Shown here: positions 50,710 to 58,137 of the stretch, one piece after another
Layout of the letters: the number at the start of each line of letters is the position of its first letter
Numbering within the stretch: the first letter of the stretch is position 1
Made by a program: the position numbers and the translations under genes
Notes under the pieces: model-generated
What the model was told of the DNA's origin: nothing
The model's database searches: none
The model's input: only the letters and a program-made list of their open reading frames with translations
DNA from: an uncultured Lachnospiraceae bacterium
GTDB taxonomy: Bacteria; Bacillota; Clostridia; Lachnospirales; Lachnospiraceae
Length of the DNA stretch: 64,000 nucleotides
Assembly: GCA_910583835.1 (NCBI GenBank)
Contig: CAJTYM010000017.1
Span: forward strand, 10,438-74,437
Direction: 5' to 3'

Positions 50710-50837
50710 GTGAGAAACAAGTAGAGTATCCGCTCTCACCTTAGCACAAGCGAGTGACTAATGGTTCATATTTAATGACAGCATTTATTGTGATGCTATT
50801 TGAAATGTGAAGTGGATAGTCTGCCTATCCACTTTTT
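50710..50837 (+). promoter_or_regulatory. infC-rpmI-rplT leader with attenuator (L20-leader type)
   Basis: A rho-independent hairpin AAGTGGATAG / CTATCCACTT with a TCTGC loop and trailing T (50810-50837) lies about 70 bases before infC. An upstream segment UAUCCGCU (50727-50734) can pair over 8 bp (one G-U) with AGUGGAUA (50811-50818) and so block the terminator, while GUGAGA (50710-50715) / UCUCAC (50734-50739) overlaps that segment. Competing stems of this sort are the signature of attenuation. Control by ribosomal protein L20, as in Bacillus, is inferred from the operon. Confidence 0.65.
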
Positions 50838-50906
50838 GAATGCAGCCATTTTGAAGGAAATGGGAAAGAGAATGAAATGTTAAATTAATCTTGGAGGTGT
50901 ACGACC

Positions 50907-51413
50907 ATTAGTGAGTTAATGATTAATGAACAAATTAAAGATAAGGAAGTTCGTCTGATTGGCCAAAGCGGAGAGCAGCTTGGCATTATGCCCGCAAAGG
51001 AGGCGCTGAGGCTTGCGCAGGAAGCGGATCTTGACCTCGTGAAGATTGCCCCCATGGCAAAGCCGCCGGTATGTAAGATTATTGATTATGGCAAGTACAG
51101 GTATGAACTTGTCCGTAAAGAAAAAGAGGCCAAGAAGAAACAGAAGACTGTTGAAGTAAAAGAAATCCGTTTGTCGCCTAATATCGAGAGCAATGACCTC
51201 AATACCAAAATCAATGCGGCAAAGAAATTTATTTCAAAAGGCAATAAAGTAAAGATAACTTTACGTTTTCGCGGCAGGGAGATGGCACACATGCAGAACA
51301 GCAGGCATATTCTGGATGATTTTGCTGAGGAACTGTCAGATATTGCAATGGTGGAGAAAGCACCCAAGCTGGAAGGACGCAGCATGAGCATTGTGCTGGC
51401 GGAGAAGAAATAG
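50907..51413 (+). CDS. infC: translation initiation factor IF-3 (AUU start)
   Basis: About 168 residues. IF-3 marks: MINEQIKDKEVRLIG, the KPPVCKIIDYGKYRYEL end of the N-domain, the Lys-rich linker and the C-domain VKITLRFRGREMAHMQ. The start is taken as ATT 50907 because GGAGGTG (50893-50899) is 7 bases upstream; the first in-frame ATG (50919) is 19 bases away. infC of other bacteria also uses AUU, which lets IF-3 repress its own translation. It heads the infC-rpmI-rplT operon. Confidence 0.93.
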   Translation: MSELMINEQIKDKEVRLIGQSGEQLGIMPAKEALRLAQEADLDLVKIAPMAKPPVCKIIDYGKYRYELVRKEKEAKKKQKTVEVKEIRLSPNIESNDLNTKINAAKKFISKGNKVKITLRFRGREMAHMQNSRHILDDFAEELSDIAMVEKAPKLEGRSMSIVLAEKK

Positions 51414-51444
51414 CTGGATATTTATTATTAAGGAGGAATTGAAA

Positions 51445-51642
51445 ATGCCAAAAATGAAAACATGCAGAGCGGCAGCAAAGCGCTTCAAGAAGACTGGAAC
51501 CGGGAAACTGAAAAGAAATAAAGCTTACAAGAGCCATATTCTGACGAAGAAGTCCGCGAAGAGAAAGAGGAATCTGAGGAAACCGGCAATTACAGATGAG
51601 TCTAACGTTAAGAACATGAAGAAGATTTTACCGTATCTGTAA
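51445..51642 (+). CDS. rpmI: 50S ribosomal protein L35
   Basis: 65 residues, full length, starting MPKMKTCRAAAKRFKKTGTG and ending KKILPYL, very basic as expected. ATG 51445 follows AAGGAGGAATTGAAA. It lies 31 bases after infC and 43 before rplT, the conserved order. Confidence 0.97.
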   Translation: MPKMKTCRAAAKRFKKTGTGKLKRNKAYKSHILTKKSAKRKRNLRKPAITDESNVKNMKKILPYL

Positions 51643-51685
51643 GAACTGTTTTCGAGAGTATTGATTTTAAGGAGGAATAGAAGTC

Positions 51686-52048
51686 ATGGCAAGAATTAAA
51701 GGCGGATTAAACGCTAGGAAGAAACATAACAGAGTATTAAAGCTGGCAAAAGGATACAGAGGAGCGCGCTCCAAACAGTATAGGGTAGCAAAACAGTCTG
51801 TCATGAGGGCGTTGGCAAGTTCTTATGAGGGCAGGAAACAGAGAAAGAGACAGTTCAGAAGATTGTGGATTGCCCGTATCAATGCGGCAGCAAGAATGAA
51901 TGGCCTTTCCTACAGTAAGTTCATGTACGGACTGAAGCTGGCTGGTGTTGAAGTTAACCGTAAGATGCTGGCAGAGATGGCAGTGAACGATGCAGAAGGA
52001 TTTGCAACTTTGGCGAAATTAGCACAGAGCAAAGTAGAGGCAGCATAA
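51686..52048 (+). CDS. rplT: 50S ribosomal protein L20
   Basis: 120 residues with the L20 hallmarks MARIKGGLNARKKHNRVLKLAKGY-type N-terminal extension and SYSKFMYGLKLAGVEVNRKMLAEMA globular part. L20 binds 23S rRNA early in assembly and in many bacteria represses this operon. AAGGAGGAATAG precedes the start. The phage-like block begins about 90 bases after its stop. Confidence 0.97.
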   Translation: MARIKGGLNARKKHNRVLKLAKGYRGARSKQYRVAKQSVMRALASSYEGRKQRKRQFRRLWIARINAAARMNGLSYSKFMYGLKLAGVEVNRKMLAEMAVNDAEGFATLAKLAQSKVEAA

Positions 52049-52076
52049 AAATAAAAAACTTGCTTCATTGTAAAAT

Positions 52077-52120
52077 GAAATGCGACAAGAGTTAATAAAC
52101 TCTATCGCATTTCTTTTTTT
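52077..52120 (+). terminator. terminator of the infC operon
   Basis: GAAATGCGA (52077-52085) pairs with TCGCATTTC (52105-52113), with an inner AGAGTTAATAAACTCT hairpin, followed by seven T. Confidence 0.9.
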
Positions 52121-52134
52121 GCACGCTTTTATAG

Positions 52135-52177
52135 GGAATGTGTCAAGAGTTTAGGACTTTTGGTACATTCCTTTTTT
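52135..52177 (+). terminator. second terminator-like hairpin at the block edge
   Basis: GGAATGT (52135-52141) pairs with ACATTCC (52165-52171), followed by six T. It would stop any read-through from rplT before the first gene of the block. Confidence 0.6.
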
Positions 52178-52206
52178 ATTTTGGAGCGATAGGAGGTGTG
52201 GAAAGC

Positions 52207-52389
52207 GTGAGAAAAGGTAATAGGAGATTGAACTATAGGGACAGAAAGCGGATTGAGAAAATGAAAGAGCAGGGGGTGAAAGTGAGTGTAATTGCTGACA
52301 CTATCGGATTCCACCGTGCGACTATCTACAACGAGTTAAAGCGTGGCGGTACACCCTATCGGGCAGAAGTCGCACAAAGGACGGTATAG
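52207..52389 (+). CDS. small helix-turn-helix protein (IS30-type HTH_38)
   Basis: About 60 residues, starting at GTG 52207 with AGGAGG (52191-52196) 10 bases upstream. RLNYRDRKRIEKMKEQGVKVSVIADTIGFHRATIYNELKRGG is the DNA-binding helix-turn-helix found at the N-terminus of IS30 transposases, but no transposase core follows. Such free-standing domains are common in Firmicute phages and are likely small regulators. A decayed IS30 gene is the alternative. Confidence 0.7.
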   Translation: MRKGNRRLNYRDRKRIEKMKEQGVKVSVIADTIGFHRATIYNELKRGGTPYRAEVAQRTV

Positions 52390-52461
52390 GTATGAAAAAG
52401 GAAGAGGAAGCATTACAGGAGTAGACAATAGAGAAAATGACCGCAGGAAAGGAGGGGTAGC

Positions 52462-52665
52462 GTGGCAAGCAAAACGGAAAAGCACACGGTAGCGTACAGG
52501 AACGTGAAAAAGTGTGAGTTTCATAATATCGGGTCGCATATCGTGGCGACAAGCATAATCGGCGGTACTACGTTTTGTGCGTTCTTTGATTCGGGATTGC
52601 ATACCGAGGAAAGCATAAGGCGGAGAGGAAGCATAAAGTTACATTCAATTTATTCTAAAAAGTAG
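52462..52665 (+). CDS. small protein of unknown function
   Basis: 67 residues, starting at GTG 52462 after AAAGGAGGGGTAGC. The sequence is basic with a short hydrophobic centre (HIVATSIIGGTTFCAFF) but no clear signal peptide. No family recognised. It ends 14 bases before the DGR-target-like gene and may be translated with it. Confidence 0.6.
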   Translation: MASKTEKHTVAYRNVKKCEFHNIGSHIVATSIIGGTTFCAFFDSGLHTEESIRRRGSIKLHSIYSKK

Positions 52666-52679
52666 GAGGAAAAGAGGAA

Positions 52680-53675
52680 ATGAGCGATGCAGTCAAGCAC
52701 AGCAATGTAGTGGTTTTTGATGATAGGGGGATTCCCTCTATTATGGTCCGGTTTGAGAATCCGAGGGCAGCAGTTACCCCGGAAATGTTCATTATCGGAG
52801 GGAAAGAGGTAGACGCTATCTATATTTCCAAGTATCCCAATAAGGTAATCAAGGGCAGGGCGTACAGTCTGCCAATGGTAGACCCGACAACGGAAATTAC
52901 CTTTGATGAAGCCTTGATAGCTTGCTGGACAAAGGGCGAGGGGTGGCACTTAATGACCGCTACCGAGTGGGAATATGTGTTAAATGAGAGCCGGAAGAAA
53001 GGCACGTTGCCCCATGGTAATACGGATTTTGGGAATGACTATTACCACGAGGAAGAGCAGGGAGAGCGTAAGGGTTGCGAATGCGCCAGGACGCTTACAG
53101 GGAGCGGCCCGGATACATGGAATCACGACCACACTGTATACGGCGTATCAGACCTTAACGGCTTGGTATGGGAATGGTTGGCAGGGGTGCGTATCGTAAA
53201 CGGCGTATTGGAGTACATACCAAACAATGACGCAGCCCTGGCAGGGTGCGACCTTTCAAAGGATAGCAAGAAATGGCAGAGGATTATAACGGACAGGTTT
53301 AGCAAAAGCACCGTGAGGGTCAATGCCGAGGGTGGGGAAATCACGATTACCGACAAGGCAGCAGACGAGGGCTACACCCCAGACCATGATGGCGTATGTT
53401 GGAAAGATTTAAAGGTTGACTTGCAGGAGATACCGCAGGCGTTACGTTACTTGGGAATCCTGCCCGAAGACGGCGTAGAAGAGGAAAAAAATACCAGTGT
53501 ATGGTTTGACGCTACCGAGGGGGAATGGCTGCCTACCCGGGGGTCGAGCTTCTGTAATAAGGGCTATTCGGGACCGTCCGCCCTGGACCTGGACCGCCCA
53601 CGTTCCGGTTCTGACGTTAATTTGGGGTTCCGCTCCGCTTTTTATGAGGTAAACGGAAAACTGATTGCTGGATAA
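52680..53675 (+). CDS. C-type-lectin/FGE-fold protein, probable DGR target
   Basis: A 331-residue protein without a signal peptide. The C-terminal two-thirds has formylglycine-generating-enzyme/sulfatase-modifying and C-type-lectin fold marks (GWHLMTATEWEYVL, DLNGLVWEWLAGV, and LPTRGSSFCNKGYSGPSAL then RSGSDVNLGFRSAFY). The last part, residues about 282-322, reads like a variable region of a diversity-generating retroelement: the common Asn-rich template pattern ALNLNNPRSNSNxNIGFR appears as ALDLDRPRSGSDVNLGFR. Such proteins usually sit on phage tail fibres or cell surfaces and bind ligands. The reverse transcriptase and template are not found in this window. GGAGGAAAAGAGG precedes ATG 52680. 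Confidence 0.8.
   Translation: MSDAVKHSNVVVFDDRGIPSIMVRFENPRAAVTPEMFIIGGKEVDAIYISKYPNKVIKGRAYSLPMVDPTTEITFDEALIACWTKGEGWHLMTATEWEYVLNESRKKGTLPHGNTDFGNDYYHEEEQGERKGCECARTLTGSGPDTWNHDHTVYGVSDLNGLVWEWLAGVRIVNGVLEYIPNNDAALAGCDLSKDSKKWQRIITDRFSKSTVRVNAEGGEITITDKAADEGYTPDHDGVCWKDLKVDLQEIPQALRYLGILPEDGVEEEKNTSVWFDATEGEWLPTRGSSFCNKGYSGPSALDLDRPRSGSDVNLGFRSAFYEVNGKLIAG
53524..53645 (+). repeat. probable DGR variable region (VR)
   Basis: The 3' part of the preceding gene. At the columns that are Asn (AAC or AAT) in typical templates the codons here are GAC, GAC, CGC, GGT, GAC and GTT, as adenine-directed mutagenesis would give, while GC-rich framework codons are kept. No matching template repeat was found by eye elsewhere in the window. 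Confidence 0.6.
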
Positions 53676-53682
53676 CTGTTTA

Positions 53683-53700
53683 GGGGTGCGGTAGCACCCC
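53683..53700 (+). promoter_or_regulatory. GC-rich hairpin after the VR (DGR target-site cruciform type)
   Basis: A perfect 7-bp stem, GGGGTGC / GCACCCC, with a GGTA tetraloop, begins 7 bases after the stop codon. In the Bordetella phage DGR a hairpin of similar size just past the VR is needed for efficient retrohoming. It lacks a T-run, so it is a poor terminator. Confidence 0.6.
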
Positions 53701-53723
53701 ATGAGAAGAAAGGAGCGGTAAGC

Positions 53724-53966
53724 GTGGCGGATAAAATCAGATGTGCGGATTGCGAGCATTGCAAAGGGGTTAGGAAAATGAATAACACAAGGTATGAATT
53801 TTCATGCGAACATCCAGACGAAAGTTATATCAAAAATTATTTTATGACGCACAAAATAAAGAAAATGTACGGTTTCCTTGGATTTGGAAAGCCGTTTTCA
53901 AAAGAAGCGCCTATCAAAACGTCCCCGGCGTGGTGTCCTAAGAAAAAGCAGGAGGGCGGAAAATGA
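53724..53966 (+). CDS. small Cys-rich protein, probable zinc binder
   Basis: 80 residues from GTG 53724, after AAAGGAGCGGTAAGC. CADCEHC and later C..HP and WCPKKK suggest one zinc site. Similar small proteins are frequent in Lachnospiraceae phages; no function is known. Its stop overlaps the next start by 4 bases. Confidence 0.7.
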   Translation: MADKIRCADCEHCKGVRKMNNTRYEFSCEHPDESYIKNYFMTHKIKKMYGFLGFGKPFSKEAPIKTSPAWCPKKKQEGGK

Positions 53967-54442
53967 AGTATAGGGCGTTGGCGTACAACAAGGCGGAGGA
54001 CAGATTTTATTATGTTTACGGTCTGCCCTCTTACGGATTCGATACGGAAGAAATCGGGGAAATGGGAACGCCGGACGGCGGTTTTACGGAAATCAATCCC
54101 GCAACCCTTGGCAGGGGGACCGGCTACACGGATGTAACAGGCACGGAGATTTTCACGGGCGACATTACGGAGTTGGAAGCAGACGGAGAAAAACGGCGGT
54201 TTACGGCAATCGAAACTACGGTTGACCGGGAATATGACACCCTGCCCGGATTTGGCGGTGAGACCGTGAAAGTGAGGTTGCAGGGGGTAATAGCCTTCGA
54301 GTGGCAGCAGGACGGAAAAACCTATATCCTGCTACCGTGCGTGGATGAGAAAGGCGTGTGCGATACGGAGCGTATGCGGATTGTCGGGGATATTCACACA
54401 AGGGCGGAAAGGGGCGGTGATGGAAGCAAGGGCAAAGAGTAG
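53963..54442 (+). CDS. YopX-family protein
   Basis: 159 residues. The central region GYTDVTGTEIFTGDITELE and the end RMRIVGDIHT match the YopX fold (usual form: tDkngkeIyEGDIv ... ivGNihe). YopX proteins are typical of Gram-positive phages and plasmids; function unknown. Overlaps both neighbours slightly. Confidence 0.8.
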   Translation: MKYRALAYNKAEDRFYYVYGLPSYGFDTEEIGEMGTPDGGFTEINPATLGRGTGYTDVTGTEIFTGDITELEADGEKRRFTAIETTVDREYDTLPGFGGETVKVRLQGVIAFEWQQDGKTYILLPCVDEKGVCDTERMRIVGDIHTRAERGGDGSKGKE

Positions 54443-55031
54443 CGGTACGCCCTACCCTATATGGGTGTACGGCGAATATCTGACAGAACCGCCAAAACGA
54501 CCAAATGGGGCATTACGCCCCATGGGTCACTACATAGACAAGGGCGGTTATCCGGGTGCAAATGTGTACGCCGTGGACATTTCCACCCTCTGCAAAGGCA
54601 CGGCAGCGGTTGACAGCAGGGGCAGCAGGATATACACGCAGGACATTCTTTTACACGAAGCAGAGGGTGAAATAGGGTACTTTGTCGTGGAGGACGGAGA
54701 AACGGCGGTTGATGTGGTTTGGGGCGAAATAGTGGCACTAGGACGCTTGCAGACAGGGGATATAAGCATAGTCGGCAATACGGTAGACTGCCCGGACTTC
54801 ATAGAGGGCATGAGATACCACGTTGAAAACGGTCTGAATGTGCCGTATCTGCCCTCATTAAACGTAATTGCTACGCCGTTGCCGTTTCTGAAAATGACCT
54901 GTTCAAAATGCGGACATGTTACGCTTGGCTGCAGTTATGTGGCACGGCATAAGGATTGTGGCGGATTCTTTACAATGGATTTTGCAACGAAAGTATACAG
55001 GAAAGAAGAAAAGGAAAAGGCGTTTGCATAG
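54420..55031 (+). CDS. second YopX-like protein with C-terminal zinc ribbon
   Basis: About 203 residues from ATG 54420 (AAGGGGCGGTG upstream). AVDSRGSRIYTQDILLHE and TGDISIVGNTVDCP follow the YopX pattern; a C-terminal ribbon CSKCGH...HKDCGG adds a zinc site. It overlaps the first YopX-like gene by 23 bases, so the pair probably arose by duplication. The stop is inside a hairpin that may end the transcript. Confidence 0.7.
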   Translation: MEARAKSSGTPYPIWVYGEYLTEPPKRPNGALRPMGHYIDKGGYPGANVYAVDISTLCKGTAAVDSRGSRIYTQDILLHEAEGEIGYFVVEDGETAVDVVWGEIVALGRLQTGDISIVGNTVDCPDFIEGMRYHVENGLNVPYLPSLNVIATPLPFLKMTCSKCGHVTLGCSYVARHKDCGGFFTMDFATKVYRKEEKEKAFA

Positions 55032-55051
55032 TGGCATACGCAAACGCCTTT
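55016..55051 (+). terminator. weak terminator after the YopX-like pair
   Basis: A perfect 12-bp stem, AAAGGCGTTTGC / GCAAACGCCTTT, spans the stop codon, with only three T in the tail. Confidence 0.6.
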
Positions 55052-55195
55052 CATTGCCTTATAGCAAATAATTAAACCTACTCAAATTATACTATAAGGC
55101 TTATGGAAAGTCAATAAGCAACCTCTGAAAACGTGTGGGAAATGGCACGTTTCGGACCTTGTATGGGGTATTAACATCAGGGGCAATACCATACC

Positions 55196-55233
55196 GCATA
55201 CTTGTATAAGTATATATGGTTATATAAGTATGC
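55196..55233 (+). promoter_or_regulatory. palindromic operator-like sites upstream of the HUH Rep gene
   Basis: GCATACTT (55196-55203) and AAGTATGC (55226-55233) are perfect inverted arms, with another AAGTAT inside (ATACTTGTATAAGTAT, 55198-55213). They match the 16-bp palindrome found three times at 62976-63072. The whole gene-free gap 55052-55292 also holds an inverted pair CCTTATAG / CTATAAGG. It is the natural place for the Rep promoter and a possible replication origin. Confidence 0.55.
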
Positions 55234-55292
55234 AGATGGGTTGATGTGCCATTTATGGGGGAGGGGCTGGAAAGTATAAGGAGAGTGCAGGG

Positions 55293-56150
55293 ATGGCAAG
55301 AAAAAAATTCATAAGAGAGAAAAGGGTTTATTGCGGGGAGGAATACTTGGAGGTTGACATAGTACCCGTTACCAATATGCCGGAAGCAGGCAAAGCGAAA
55401 AAGGGGAAGTCCTCACAGGCTCAAAAGAATCTGAATGACAAGCGGAGCAAAAGGCGGTTCGTACAGATAGCCAATACCAACTTTGGGGCGGGCGATTTAC
55501 ATATATCGGCAACATATGATGAAGAGCATTTGCCTATAACCTTGGAGGAAGCGGAAAGGAACGTGCACAACTATCTTGACAGGGTAAAAAGGAGGATGAA
55601 GAGGGTACTGGAACAGGACTTGAAATATATGCTTGTCACGGAGTATACGCCGGAAAAGGAAGAGGGGCAGCTGGTCCTAGAGGGCATGGAGGGGAAGCAG
55701 ACAAGGGCGGTCAGAATCCACCACCATATTATCATGAACGGAGGGTTGAGCCGTGACGATTTGGAATTGATGTGGAGCGCGACCCGGATTAACTGGAAAA
55801 AGGCACAGAATGACCCGGAATATAGGAAAACCGTAGACTATTTAGGGTTCGTGAATTGCGACAGGCTGCAGACAAACGAGAACGGTATAGAGGGGTTAGG
55901 AAACTATATCAACAAGGGGTGCAGAAAGTGGTCTACCTCTATGAATCTGAAAAAGCCAAAGGAGAAGAAAAACGACCATAAATACAGTTTCCGAAAGCTG
56001 CGGACATTGGCACAGACCCCGGAAGATAAAGAGGTATGGCGTAAGCAGTACAAAGGGTATGAGCCTACCAAGATAGATTTTCAGTATAACGAGTATACAG
56101 GGTGGAGCGTCTACCTACGGTTGCGGAAAGTGAGGGATAGGGCAAAGTGA
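55293..56150 (+). CDS. HUH-type rolling-circle replication initiator
   Basis: 285 residues. Motifs of HUH Rep proteins: motif I region GDLHISATYDEEHLP (residues 67-81), motif II RIHHHIIMNGG (141-151) with the metal-binding His pair, and motif III GNYINKGCRKWS (203-214), where Tyr205 would be the nicking tyrosine and Lys208 the conserved Lys. A basic C-terminus follows. It would nick one strand at an origin, probably in the upstream gap. Start ATG 55293 after AAGGAGAG; the end overlaps the next start (GTGA). Confidence 0.8.
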   Translation: MARKKFIREKRVYCGEEYLEVDIVPVTNMPEAGKAKKGKSSQAQKNLNDKRSKRRFVQIANTNFGAGDLHISATYDEEHLPITLEEAERNVHNYLDRVKRRMKRVLEQDLKYMLVTEYTPEKEEGQLVLEGMEGKQTRAVRIHHHIIMNGGLSRDDLELMWSATRINWKKAQNDPEYRKTVDYLGFVNCDRLQTNENGIEGLGNYINKGCRKWSTSMNLKKPKEKKNDHKYSFRKLRTLAQTPEDKEVWRKQYKGYEPTKIDFQYNEYTGWSVYLRLRKVRDRAK

Positions 56151-57091
56151 TTATAGGGTTGCATGACAGCGAAAAAGAGCATTTCAAGCATAAAAAGACG
56201 TTCCCTAACTACGCCCTTATGAAAATATCCGCATACCACAAGGCAAAAGGGGATTCCGTGGAGTGGTGGGACCCTGCAAAGGATTACGATTTGGTCTATT
56301 CGTCAAAGATATTCGATTTTACGGAGGAAAACAAAGGCCTGCCGCCGGATACCATAAAAGGCGGTACAGGCTATGACATAGAGAAGAAACTACTGCAGGA
56401 AATAGATGATATGTACCCGGATTATTCCATATACCCCGATTGTGATTATGCGATAGGGTACATTACCAGGGGCTGCCCCAATAAATGCCCATGGTGCTAC
56501 GTTCCGAGCAAAGAGGGGGATATAAAGCCTTACAGACGTTGGACGGAATTAGTACGGTACGATACGCCGGATTTAATCTTAATGGATAACAACATATTGG
56601 CAAGCGAATACGGCGTAGGGCAGCTAAAGGATATGGCAGGCAAGGGGTGGAGAATCGACCTCAATCAAGGAATGGACGCACGGTTGGTAACGGAGGAAAT
56701 AGCGGACGTATTGGCAAGCCTGCAATGGATAAAGTATATTCGTTTTTCCTGCGATACCGTAAGCCAAGTAAAGCACATTGACAGGGTAGCGGAGTTGTTG
56801 GCGGAAAGGGGAATCAAGCCGTATCGGCTCTTTGTCTATCTGCTTGTGAGGGAAGACCTAGACGAAGCGGATTATAGGGTGCAGCAGTTGAGGAAGCATA
56901 AGGGCATACACCTATACGCCCAGGCGGAGCGTAACGAGGGTTTGGGTATCCGCCCGAACAAGGCACAGCTTGAATTTACCAACCGCTACATATACGGAAA
57001 TCTGTATAGGAAACAAACTTGGAAAGAGTACATAAATAAAAGACCTTGGGTAAGGCAGAGATTGGGGGTGATGGAGAATGGAAATCAATAG
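56147..57091 (+). CDS. phage-type radical SAM protein
   Basis: 314 residues, starting at GTG 56147 that overlaps the Rep stop. An N-terminal region reminiscent of a cobalamin-binding-like Rossmann fold (NYALMKISAYHKAKGDSVEWW) precedes the FeS cluster motif RGCPNKCPWCYV (CX3CX2C, near residue 110) and downstream barrel elements such as LILMDNNILAS, RIDLNQGMDARLV and IRFSCDTVSQV. The substrate is not known. Proteins of this type are frequent in Firmicute phages, with no described role. Overlaps the next gene by 14 bases. Confidence 0.8.
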   Translation: MIIGLHDSEKEHFKHKKTFPNYALMKISAYHKAKGDSVEWWDPAKDYDLVYSSKIFDFTEENKGLPPDTIKGGTGYDIEKKLLQEIDDMYPDYSIYPDCDYAIGYITRGCPNKCPWCYVPSKEGDIKPYRRWTELVRYDTPDLILMDNNILASEYGVGQLKDMAGKGWRIDLNQGMDARLVTEEIADVLASLQWIKYIRFSCDTVSQVKHIDRVAELLAERGIKPYRLFVYLLVREDLDEADYRVQQLRKHKGIHLYAQAERNEGLGIRPNKAQLEFTNRYIYGNLYRKQTWKEYINKRPWVRQRLGVMENGNQ

Positions 57092-57641
57092 GGCGTGGAG
57101 TATGCCGAACAAAAATACATTCCTAATACCGCCAATAGCGAAGCTGATACAGAGGTATCTATACGGAAAATCAATAGACCCATTCGCAAACAATAGCAAG
57201 GTCGCAACAATAACTAATGATTTGAGCAGGGAATACAATACAGATTACCATTTAGACGCTTTAGAGTTTTTAAAAAAGTTTAAGGATAAATCAGTGGACG
57301 TAGTTTTTTATGACCCGCCGTATTCTCCAAGGCAGGCAGCCGATTGTTATAAGAGCGCGGGGATTGAAGTCACACAAGAAACAACAAAATCATCATGGAG
57401 AAGCAGGCACTTAGAAGAGATAAAGAGGATAGTCAGACCGGGCGGCGTTGTTTTGTGCTTTGGGTGGAATAGTAATGGGGTAGGGAAAACGAGAGGGTTT
57501 GAAATGTTAGAAATTCTTTTGGTTTCACATGGGGGAAGCCACAATGACACGATTGTAACGGTAGAAAGGAAAAAAGATGTGAAAGAAGTTATCAGACAAA
57601 AAATGAAAAGATTGGAGGTATCAGATGATTGTAACGATTGA
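57078..57641 (+). CDS. site-specific DNA-methyltransferase (adenine-specific, DPPY type)
   Basis: 187 residues, short for the family. DVVFYDPPYSPRQ is the catalytic DPPY motif (around residues 78-82), after a D/E-rich AdoMet region; a PGGVVLCFGWNS strand follows. The recognition domain is small, as in phage orphan methyltransferases. It likely modifies adenine to protect phage DNA from restriction. Overlaps both neighbours (14 and 17 bases). Confidence 0.8.
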   Translation: MEINRAWSMPNKNTFLIPPIAKLIQRYLYGKSIDPFANNSKVATITNDLSREYNTDYHLDALEFLKKFKDKSVDVVFYDPPYSPRQAADCYKSAGIEVTQETTKSSWRSRHLEEIKRIVRPGGVVLCFGWNSNGVGKTRGFEMLEILLVSHGGSHNDTIVTVERKKDVKEVIRQKMKRLEVSDDCND

Positions 57642-58137
57642 TTTTGAAACAACGGGATTCAGAGCAGGAAAGGACGAAGTTTTACAGGTGTCTGTCATAG
57701 ACGAGGAATTCAATACCCTGCTTAATGCGTATTGCAGACCGAACAATATGGACACTTGGGAGGACGCACAGAGGGTACACGGAATCACACCGCAGAAAGT
57801 AAAAGCCTGCTGCCCCTTTTCCTGCTATGTGCAGGCGGTAACGGAAATTCTGAATAAGGCGGATAACGTAATAGCCTACAATGCGGATTTTGAAAACGGA
57901 TTTTTGAAAGCTTACGGTATCTACATAGACCCCGGAAAATGGATTGACCCTATGGTAATCTTTGCGAGAATCTACGGAGAATACGACAGCTGCCACGATT
58001 CGTACAAATGGCAGAAACTTAGCCAATGTGCGGACTACTACGGATACGAGTTTAAAGCACATGATTCTTTAGAGGACGCAAAAGCAACCCTTTATTGCTA
58101 TAAGAAAATGGAAGAGGGGAGGGAAAAGGAATGTTGA
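57625..58137 (+). CDS. DnaQ-like 3'-5' exonuclease (DEDDh)
   Basis: 170 residues. ExoI motif TIDFETTG (residues 4-11), a central YNADFENGF (ExoII) and HDSLEDAKAT (ExoIII, His and Asp) give all four acidic positions plus the general-base His. Free-standing DEDDh nucleases in phages may proofread or trim ends. Starts inside the preceding gene and is overlapped by the next one by 7 bases. Confidence 0.88.
   Translation: MIVTIDFETTGFRAGKDEVLQVSVIDEEFNTLLNAYCRPNNMDTWEDAQRVHGITPQKVKACCPFSCYVQAVTEILNKADNVIAYNADFENGFLKAYGIYIDPGKWIDPMVIFARIYGEYDSCHDSYKWQKLSQCADYYGYEFKAHDSLEDAKATLYCYKKMEEGREKEC

Noticed and set aside
52135..52389. Intact IS30 insertion sequence
   Set aside because: Only the helix-turn-helix domain is present; there is no DDE core and no flanking inverted repeats were seen.
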